Part shown: positions 56,461 to 64,000 of the stretch, piece by piece
Layout of the letters: each line of letters begins with the position of its first letter
How positions within the stretch are numbered: the first letter of the stretch is position 1
DNA from: Oncomelania hupensis
Lineage: Eukaryota; Mollusca; Gastropoda; Littorinimorpha; Pomatiopsidae
NCBI GenBank assembly: GCA_036898135.1
Contig: CM072525.1
Span: 25,299,059 to 25,363,058, forward strand
DNA: 64,000 bases
Direction: 5' to 3'
The notes under the pieces: generated by a model
Databases searched by the model: none
What the model was told of the DNA's origin: nothing
Seen by the model: the letters and a program-made list of their open reading frames with translations, nothing else
Position numbers and translations under genes: made by a program

Positions 56461-58573
56461 GTTCTTTCGTTCGCAAGGAATCGACGCCCTCGTCAGTTGC
56501 GGTTGTCATCGGCCCAGGGTCAAAGACGACGATCACGTGGGCTTTCCTGGAGTCAGTGCATCCTCCGTTGTCTTTTTCTTCCGTCGGATGTCCGACGCAG
56601 TCGACGTTGTCAGCTCCCAGAATGCATTCGCTGGGTCTCACGGTCAGGTTAGCTTCTGCGGGACGGTGGAACAGCTCCCTCAAGGTCTGCAGATGCTCCT
56701 TCCAGGTCTGGGTGTGGACTTCATGTTCGACCAAAGTCGTAGAGCCTGGGACATCATTGAAGTTATGGGGAAACTCGCCCATAAGGTCCTTGAGCTCCAT
56801 CTTTTGACCTTCCGTCAAGCTTGGTCCTAGCTTAACATCATTGATGCCTTCTTTGCTATGGAAGTCTCCCGGTTCCAACAGTTCCTCGCTGTCAAAGCTG
56901 TTATCGATCTCAGCTGCTGTTGCTGCATGCACAGTCTCTGATGGCCTTTCCACGTACAGCTTAAGGAGGTTGGCGTGGTATATCTTGGAATGCTGGCCGA
57001 CCTTCACCTTATAGTCGTTGATCCCCACCACTGTCTCCACTTCGTACGGGCCTCTCCACTGCATCAGCAACTTATTGTGGTCGGTAGGTAGCAGCACCAG
57101 CACTTTGTTGCCAGGTTTGAACTTCCTGTTCACAGCCCTACGATCATAGTAGTGCTTTCCACAGTCTTGGGACTTCTTCAGGTTTTCTCTGGCTATCTCG
57201 AGAGTCTGCTCCAGCTTCTCCCGTAGCTCAAACACGTACTGGTAGCTGTTCTTCACCTCTGGGGTGTCTACTTCTTTCGTCCACAGTTCTTTCAGGATGT
57301 GCATCGGCCCTCTGATGGTTCTTCCGTACAGCAGCTCGAACGGAGAAAAGCCGGTGGACTCCTGCGGCACCTCTCTGTAGGCGAACAGTAAGGCGTTGAT
57401 GTAACGATGCCATTGTCTGGGCTGCTCGCTGCATAGTTTCTTCAGGGTGGACTTCAACGTAGCATTGAACTTTTCGACAAGCCCGTTGCACATCGGATGG
57501 TAGGGTGTCGTAGTCAAGTGCCGGATGCTCAGCAGTCTGTTGACCTCCTTCATGCAGTCAGAGACGAACTGCGTCCCGAGGTCTGTCAGAATTTCCTCGG
57601 GCACTCCAAGTCTACTGAACATGTCCACCAGTGCCTCTGCAACAGTTTCAGTGTCAATCTTCTTCAGCGGCACTGCTTCTGGGTACCGAGTCGCATAGTC
57701 CACTAAAGTCAGTACCCACCGATGACCTTCTTCACTCGGAGGTCTTATTTCGCCGATTAAGTCTAAGGCCACCCTCTTGAAAGGTCGGTCGATCAGAGGC
57801 ATCCTCTGCATAGGCACTTTCGGGACCCTTCCTCGAGGTATGGTCTTCTGGCAAATGTCACATGATCGGCAGAAACGGCTGACGTCCGCATGAAGTCCTG
57901 GCCAGTAGAACACCGCCTGGATTCTATCCGACGTCTTCTTGATACCTAGGTGACCTCCCATGATTGAGTCATGCGCTACTTCCATCACCTGGCGCCTTAG
58001 GGGTAACGGCACCAATACTTGACGTAGTGGTTTCCCTCCGTTGACCCTCGGGTGCTGGAAGATTCGATACAGGATCTTGGCCTTCACTTCAAAATAGACC
58101 GTACCACTGCCTTTGGTCACGTGGTCTTGGCGGTTCCTGTACTTGTTTAAAGTGCTATCAGCTTCCTGGAGCTGGATCAGCTTATCTCTGTCCACGATGG
58201 CAGCTTTAGAGTTGTCGGCGACCTTCAGTGGCGTAGACGTCTTGTCTCTTTTGGCCTGGGCCCTGGTTGTAACGGCACCGACGATCTCTGGTGGGCAGGG
58301 CTGAGCCGGAATAATCACATTGTCCCGTAGCAGCTCTGTAAGGTCTCCATCGGGAAATGGCAATGGATCCTCCTCCGCAACTTCGACATGTTGGGTTGAG
58401 GCAGGACTCCATTCTGAATCGGGGTCGTCGGGTCGCCTCGCGCCGTCGATATTCCCGATCATCAAATCGTATAGCGGCTTCTTCAGGCAAACCGCTTCGA
58501 CTTCGCCTACGTAGAAAGGGGTGTTGACATGAATCTTCGCAACTGGCACTCTCACACATTTGCTGTCGGCCAT
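56456..58573 (-). pseudogene. pol remnant: protease end - integrase - deleted RT
   Basis: The frame starts inside the protease region. Integrase follows: zinc-binding HDSIMGGHLG/CRSCDICQ, catalytic D in VALDLIGE, D in TDLGTQF and E in GLVEKFNATLK, then the GPY/F-type WRGPYEVE and IYHANLLKLY. RT sequence comes after integrase, the reverse of most Gypsy elements. Only its beginning (LMGEFPHNFNDVPGST) and a later part (TWKEHLQTLRELF) remain, joined at EHEVHTQ; the catalytic core and RNase H are gone. Order protease-integrase-RT is characteristic of the Gmr1 clade. Confidence 0.8.
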
Positions 58574-58640
58574 AAGTGTCCATTTTGAATCGCCAGTGAA
58601 CTGTTCTTTAGCGATTAGGTCTTCTCTGACGATGACCCCA

Positions 58641-60005
58641 CTACAACCAGTCTCTTAGGACAGTCACTTCAGGATTTCCGACGCGTCCCTTTGAAACAGG
58701 CATGTTCTGGACGGTCACAGCTGCGCTGGCGACGACGGGGATGGATTTCCCGTTGGCAAGGAAAAGTTGGCCATCAGTCATGCACTCTTGCACGTCCGCA
58801 GGAGTAGCTGTGCGCTCGGTCTCACTCGGAAGAATGACGCTCCCGCCGCACACCTGATGGTCAGATCTACTGGTTTGCCGTTGATTGGAGAACCGCCTCT
58901 GCCGGTTGCCCGCCGCTGCGTTGTCCGTACTGCTCCGCTGTCCGCTACTTTTGTTTTGAGGACAATTAGCCGCCCTGTGGTCTGTAGCGTTGCAGGTGAA
59001 ACAGCCTCTTGAATGCCCTTCCCTGGGAGGAGGCGTGGAGTCCGTCTGTCTCTGGCTCGTCTGGCTCCCTTGGATCTGGTTCCCATGGTTTGCAGTCTTC
59101 TGAAAATGTTTCGTCGCGCTGGGTGGCCCCAGGGTTTTCCCATGAGCGATAAGATATCTTTCAGCAGCCTCAGTCACATCTTTAAGCGTCTGCAGCTTTT
59201 GTTCTTCTAAGTGAGTCGCTAGGTCCTTGTGACAGGCATTGAGAAATTGTTCCTTCACGATCAGGTCATGGAGACTGTCGTAAGACTGCCTTTCGCCTGA
59301 TAACTCCACCCACTTGTGTAGATATGACGACAGGCGCTCCACAAACTGCTTTGGCGTCTCGTCTGACTTAGGCCGGCATTCACGGAAGCGTTTACGGTAG
59401 CCCTTCTCTGTAAAGTTGTAGCACTGCAATAGGGCCTCTTTCAAGACGTCGTAGTCTTTAGCATCATCGTCCGACAATCTGGTGTAGACGTCGAGTGCTT
59501 GCCCCGTCAGAAGTGCACTTAGTCGAATCGCCCAGTCTTGAGGTTGCCAGTTAGAGCTTTTGGCAAACCTTTCAAATCTCGCCAAATAACTGTCGATCTG
59601 GTCCTTCCCGTCGACAAACGCTGGCAATTTTGGAGCTTTGTTGTCACTGATAACTTGTGGCGCATGCTGCTGTTGCTGGATGCGCGCCAACTCTAGTTGG
59701 AACTGCCGATCAGCTTCTCTTTCCTCACGCCTGCGCTCATCTTCTCTTTCTTTACGCTGCTCTTCTCTTTCTTCCCGTTGACGCTGTTCTTCCTTTTCTT
59801 TTCGGCGTCGCTGCTCCTCTATTTCTCTTTCTTCACGACGTCGTTGCTCTTCAATTTCTAGACGCTTCTGTTCTAATTCTATTTCTTTTTCTAGACGTTT
59901 CTCTTCCAATTCTCTTTCTCGTATCCTCTCCTGAGACTTGACGTACTCCGTCAGCTGCTTGCCTTTTAGATTCAGTTCAACCCCTTTCTGCCAGAAGTCA
60001 GCCAT
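58641..60005 (-). CDS. Gag polyprotein of the LTR retrotransposon
   Basis: 454 residues from the ATG at 60005. A long charged coiled coil (about residues 20-110, rich in E, R, Q) precedes a capsid-like region (LPAFVDGKDQIDSYLARFE, residues ~125-290). A CCHC zinc knuckle CFTCNATDHRAANC lies near residue 340. The frame ends at LRDWL where the protease active-site triplet would be expected, followed in another frame by CSGVIVRE, so gag-pol continuity is broken there. Confidence 0.85.
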   Translation of the reverse strand: MADFWQKGVELNLKGKQLTEYVKSQERIRERELEEKRLEKEIELEQKRLEIEEQRRREEREIEEQRRRKEKEEQRQREEREEQRKEREDERRREEREADRQFQLELARIQQQQHAPQVISDNKAPKLPAFVDGKDQIDSYLARFERFAKSSNWQPQDWAIRLSALLTGQALDVYTRLSDDDAKDYDVLKEALLQCYNFTEKGYRKRFRECRPKSDETPKQFVERLSSYLHKWVELSGERQSYDSLHDLIVKEQFLNACHKDLATHLEEQKLQTLKDVTEAAERYLIAHGKTLGPPSATKHFQKTANHGNQIQGSQTSQRQTDSTPPPREGHSRGCFTCNATDHRAANCPQNKSSGQRSSTDNAAAGNRQRRFSNQRQTSRSDHQVCGGSVILPSETERTATPADVQECMTDGQLFLANGKSIPVVASAAVTVQNMPVSKGRVGNPEVTVLRDWL

Positions 60006-60516
60006 CTTGATGCTTCTGGAAAGTTCTTTTTCTAGAAAGTTCTTGACTGTAGAGTTCTTTTTTTCTGGAAAGTTCTTGACTGTGCTGTACCTTTTTAGAC
60101 TGTTCTAGAACAGCACGCTTTCTGCAATAGCGCTGATGCTTGTCACTAGTCGCCTTCGTTGACGCAGGCCCCGCTGTCCTCGTCGTATGCGACGCTGCAC
60201 CACGCTGGTGTTGATGTATACGCTCCTGTGCTGAAGTAGACGCGACGTCCGCTCGCCGCTCTCTGTAACACTGGCGATGTAGCTCCGAGACTGTCCCTCG
60301 ACGTAGTCTTGCGGCAGCCACGTAGTCCCGCTCTGTTGTTCGCTCACGAAGCAACTCTTCGGCGACTACACGCCCTTGCAGTCAACCCGAATCTATCGGA
60401 TGTAGTCCCAGTATGTTGGCCCCTCTCGACGCAACTCGTTGGCGGCTATCCTCGATGACTGCCTCTCGTAACGTTGACTAGCTTGTTTTAGCAAGTTGAA
60501 CCCTTGGCTATGGCGT

Positions 60517-60536
60517 GAATCCCGGCTTGGCCCCCA
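60517..60536 (-). promoter_or_regulatory. Primer binding site
   Basis: Three bases inside the 5' LTR the minus strand reads TGGGGGCCAAGCCGGGA. The complement has the form of a tRNA 3' end (GAATCCCGG, acceptor strand, CCA). The tRNA identity is not certain, and it is not the tRNA-Val-like segment at 55453-55525. Confidence 0.7.
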
Positions 60537-60539
60537 AAA

Positions 60540-61150
60540 TGTTACACTCGGTTTGATGTTGGTGTTTTCTATCAGTATCTGATTCAGCCCCAATGCTAAA
60601 TTCCTGATAGGGTGTAACTCAGATTCGTTTATCCACGCAGCCCGCTCAAGCAGCATACAAGTCACAAAGTCGACGTATGAAGTTTCCCACTTTTATTCAG
60701 CATACATCAACAACTGCATACAATTCTCAACTCAACTCAACTTTCAACAACAACCCTTTTCACAACACACAAAGCATCGAATATATAATTTTTTCTATCC
60801 TTCGAGATGACGACAGTTTGTTCTAGAAATGACGCATTACAACTAACCAATCAGAATTAAAGATCGTCATCACTGACTTACGTCATACATCTCTCCACAC
60901 ATACCCCGAACCTTCTCTTACTTCGACAATCGTCCCGAAACTTCGATCGATAGTAAACAAGGAGATCCAGAGTATTCTCCGACAATATCGACCAACGAAA
61001 ATTATCCACGTTATACAAAGCCTCTCCTAACAACAATGCAAACTCAAATCAAAGGTAAATAAACTCCATTATTGAATACTTTGCAAAACGAAACGATTAG
61101 ATCTATCGTGCGCGTTTTAGACATACTACCATTCGCGTTTCAACGTAACA
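60540..61150 (-). repeat. 5' LTR of the LTR retrotransposon
   Basis: 611 bp, TGTTAC...GTAACA, followed on the right by CTAAG and the interrupted LINE. Confidence 0.92.
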
Positions 61151-61155
61151 CTAAG

Positions 61156-62410
61156 ATTTTAAACTTGTCTGGGTTCCATTTCATGTTTAAATGTTGCATG
61201 AACCTGATTGCGGAGCTACGCTTACAACCCAACCATATCACGTTAGTTTTATTTGCATTTAAATACAGACCTGACAAGTTACTGAATACTTCAATTGTAC
61301 ACATAGCTTCTTCTAATGAATTACATTTACCGTTAAGCAACAGTTCAGTATCATCCGCATACTGTGACATTTTATGTTCTACATTATTAATTGTGATACA
61401 TTCTATTCTGTCGTTTTGTCTAATCATATTTGCTAAGATTTCCACACAAAACACAAAAATGTAAGGTGAGATAGGGTCCCCCTGACGACAGCCGCGTTGT
61501 ATATTAAACCAATCAGAGGTTTGCCCATTTATTGAAATCGTTGTCTTAATTTCACAATACAAAGTTTTTATCCATCTACAAATATCATTTCCAAAACCAA
61601 ACGTTTTAATTACCTTATGCATGTAATTCCAGTTAACAGAATCAAAGGCCTTTTCAAAATCCAAACATACAAGTAGCCCCGGCAATTTTTCTTCATTGAG
61701 GTGACTAATTACATCATAGATAAACCTAACATTGTCCCCGAGAGAACGACCCCGAATAAAACCAGTCTGATCCTCATTTATCAAAGAAGGTAACACTTTT
61801 TTTTATTCTGTTGGCAATACACGAAGAGCCTATTTTATAGACTATATTTAATACTGAGATAGGTCTCCAATTTCTTATATTTTCTTTATCTTTGTCCCCT
61901 TTTGGAATACAAATTATTATTCCCTCCCTTTGTGCTGTAGATAAAACGCCCTTTTTAAAACCATCCTTAAGCGACCGCACGACAAAGGGACCCAACCGCA
62001 ACCAGAAGAATTTAAAAAAAATCAGCTGTGAAGCCGTCCGTACCTGGACTTTTATTATTTTTCATATTACGTAATGCAAAACTTGTCTCTGTTAAAGTTA
62101 TTTCTCCTTCTAACTCATTACTCTCTTGTTCTGTTAATGATTTTAGATTGTCCACATAATCTTCAATACGCCCGTCTGTAACAGGTTTTTCTTCATATAG
62201 TTTAGTGTAGAAATTTTTTACTTCCTTTACAATTTCACTAGAGTCTATAATCTCCGAACCATCATCTTTTTTCAATTTTTTCATACACTTACTACCATAA
62301 TTACGCTTTTCTAAGGCACAAAAATACTTACTAACTTTTTCTCCTTCCGCTGTACAAAACTTAAACGAAGGCTACTAAACTTATCTCTTGTGTTCACCGA
62401 TGTAATATTA
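61156..62410 (-). pseudogene. L1/Tx1-like LINE, N-terminal part of RT
   Basis: Begins near GEKVSKYFCALEKRNYG (5'-truncated), then NNKSPGTDGFTADFF, DQTGFIRGRSLGDN, CLDFEKAFDSVNW, GCRQGDPISPYIF and catalytic QYADDTELLL. It stops at the LTR insertion at KFKI and continues at 55452. Frame breaks lie near 62005 and 61790. Confidence 0.85.
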
Positions 62411-62496
62411 AAGTATTTCGTGTATTATTCCTCGAAACTGTTTACAAGTAGAGGAGCAGGTAGGAGAATAAGTTGAAAATAAAATATGTAGTCAAC

Positions 62497-62657
62497 CTGC
62501 GCACTGAATGAAGATACTTCCAGGTTCACTACAGATGGAAATGATGTCAGATGGACACCGCCCCACCGATTCCTCATTCCCTCTGCAGTGAAAGGACAGG
62601 ACTGTTCCTTGGCCAGTGTGGCTGTTGGTCTCATTCAAGTAAAAGCTGGCATTTTCT
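62497..62657 (-). CDS. SRCR domain 2, second-half exon
   Basis: Acceptor GTTGACAG and donor GCAGGTTGAC; phase 2 in, phase 1 out. Encodes SFHCRGNEESVGRC, ISIC and IFIQC (C5-C8). Confidence 0.85.
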
Positions 62658-62851
62658 CTGTCAACATTTTTCATTAAGGCATTTTTAAACGAAACATACA
62701 TTTGAATGCATACATTGCACTCTTTTCAATTCGCGTCCTCCTTGTGAGGCGCAAGAACAACCATCATTTTGATGTTGGACCGTATTTAAATTCTGGTACA
62801 AGTCTAACAAGATATAATATAACAAAATTCATAGAAAATAAAACACATCTC

Positions 62852-62919
<68 letters not shown>

Positions 62920-62933
62920 GTGAGTGGACTTAC
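62658..62933. other. Intron of SRCR domain 2 with (AAT)n
   Basis: Short intron with an AAT microsatellite at 62851-62918. Confidence 0.8.
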
Positions 62934-63087
62934 GTTGGAAAACCGAGTTGTCTACAGACTACGGTCGTGTCCTGTAGCGTCCAGTTACTGCCGCAAGCAG
63001 TGGACCACTTTCCATTCATCTGTACCTCTAAAATTCCTGATCCGTCAACGTTACCGTTCGCAAGCCGCACTCCGTAGTTCTTGACAG
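62934..63087 (-). CDS. SRCR domain 2, first-half exon
   Basis: Acceptor ATTGCAG and donor CAACGTAAGT; phase 1 in, phase 2 out. Encodes VRLANGNVDGSGILEV, KWSTACGSNW and VVCRQLGFP with C2 and C3. Confidence 0.88.
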
Positions 63088-63449
63088 CTGCAATATTTAA
63101 ATTACAACGGAATTTGCATATGCGAAGTTTGTTTTAGACATGGGATAAGCGGAGGCGCTAGGGAACCAGAAGGTAGGCAGGGTATTTGTGTTTTTACATA
63201 TCTTTATCTCGAACTTGAGTTTACACTATAAGAGCTAATTTCACAGCTAAGCCAAAAGGCTGAATATAGATGTAGTGGATTAAAAAGAAAACGTTGTATT
63301 GTTGTGGTCTGTCAATCAAACCGTAATGCTTTCTATGAATTTAATTGAATGCTTCTGCAGAATCATAAAAGAATAAACTAATTGACTAAATAAGATATGT
63401 GAGAAAGGGACCACAGTTGGATGGTACATATCTACATTAGATTGCTTAC

Positions 63450-63637
63450 GTTCACTGCACTTAATTGCCACATCCTGCGAATGCGTGCAGCTAATGCTCT
63501 CCGTTGAATTGGATGAACAATGCAGGAAATTTTGTTCGCCTGTGTTGCACGACACGCTACTCACGAGGATGGCTGCCGACTCCTTCAACCCAAACTTCGA
63601 AATGGCTTGTTCGCCCAATACTAGGGCGCCAGTGAAG
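63450..63637 (-). CDS. SRCR domain 1, second-half exon
   Basis: Acceptor CTCTTAAAG and donor GAACGTAAGC; phase 2 in, phase 1 out. Encodes ILVSSVSC, NFLHC, SISC and DVAIKC (C5-C8). Its first half lies beyond the right edge of the window. Confidence 0.85.
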
Positions 63638-64000
63638 CTTTAAGAGAGAAAGGAGAAAGAAACATGAATACACAGACGAGTAGCAAAAACCAAACTATTT
63701 CGCAACTGTAGAAAAGGAACTAAGTATAAGGCAGTGTGATGATACTGCTGACGGGACATCTTCAATGGGAACAGGGAGTTATTAGTTCCTATTCTACATT
63801 GTCCAGTAGTGTTCCAAAAGGCTAACCTTGTCTATTTTGCAAATATTTTTGCACTTAGCAGACAAACAAAATTATATACTTTTTTAAATTAAATATACCG
63901 TAGCCGTAAATATCGATGGAGAATCACAAAACTATGAAGAAGAAGGAGAAGGAGAAGAGGAGGAAGAAAGAAAAAGGAGGAGGAAGAAGAGGAGAAGGAT
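63638..64000. other. Intron start with purine tract at the edge
   Basis: GAA/GGA-rich repeat from about 63935 to the end. No further exon was seen before the edge. Confidence 0.6.

Larger units (their letters stand above)
55453..61150 (-). mobile_element. Gypsy-type (Gmr1-like) LTR retrotransposon with abnormal 3' end
   Basis: Flanked by CTAAG at 55448-55452 and 61151-61155; removing it rejoins the LINE coding frame. The LTRs are 611 bp each and differ at one position that I could see. Element orientation is minus: 5' LTR on the right, 3' LTR on the left. 73 bases beyond the 3' LTR lie inside the duplication. Gag, damaged protease, integrase and a deleted RT are present. Young by LTR identity, but non-autonomous. 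Confidence 0.9.

Noticed and set aside
58113..59941. Plus-strand frames across the LTR element
   Set aside because: Shadows of gag and integrase on the other strand.
1..64000. CRISPR arrays, operons or bacterial genes
   Set aside because: All regularly spaced repeats are microsatellites or tandem duplications; genes are spliced and repeat-rich as in animals.

Overview
This is animal nuclear DNA from an invertebrate, probably a lophotrochozoan (mollusc-like). The evidence is intron-split scavenger-receptor (SRCR) exons with canonical splice sites, several clades of non-LTR retrotransposon, a tRNA-derived SINE, a Helitron and a Gypsy-type LTR retrotransposon. The phylum is an inference from repeat content. 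Nothing bacterial, viral-genomic or CRISPR-like was seen.

The only host gene with a clear coding pattern is a large multi-SRCR gene on the minus strand, from about 63.64 kb down to 12.2 kb and continuing past the right edge. Fourteen exons are recognisable. Every SRCR domain is split over two exons: the first half enters in phase 1 and exits in phase 2, and the second half enters in phase 2 and exits in phase 1, so each pair is a frame-neutral cassette. Domains are numbered 1 (right edge, second half only) to 8 (12.2 kb, first half only). All have the six-cysteine group A pattern except domain 6, which has lost two cysteines.

Nearly everything else is mobile DNA in the introns or flank. At 0.8-4.9 kb lies a broken minus-strand gene of a family with a zinc-binding start, a FEN/PIN-like nuclease core and a CXC tail; it is split by a 704-bp retroposon. 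A 5'-truncated LINE with RNase H occupies 6.0-9.65 kb. A GAA tract runs into a CAG/ACA tract at 10.5-10.9 kb. A Helitron sits at 12.86-13.94 kb inside a long dispersed repeat rich in GACCTTGACCTT. Five copies (A-E) of one endonuclease-RT element follow: a full-length copy A at 23.90-27.26 kb, a nested mosaic B/C at 15.4-19.5 kb, a decayed copy D at 32.7-34.0 kb, and copy E split by a 3.6-kb insertion at 35.0-41.9 kb. A CR1/L2-like LINE lies at 44.1-46.3 kb. A second RNase H LINE with an esterase-type ORF1 lies at 48.3-53.6 kb. An L1/Tx1-like LINE (54.0-62.4 kb) is interrupted by an LTR retrotransposon at 55.45-61.15 kb.

The most unusual points are: an LTR retrotransposon insertion carrying 73 extra bases beyond its 3' LTR, made of a truncated tRNA-Val-like sequence plus an inverted copy of the LTR tip, all inside a 5-bp target duplication; a ~580-700 bp non-autonomous retroposon family with five copies, all with target-site duplications (one diverged); 50-64 bp hairpin-only insertions, one of which duplicated an SRCR splice donor; and an SRCR domain that lost both partners of one disulfide. 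Coordinates, splice sites and repeats were read by eye; no database search was run.
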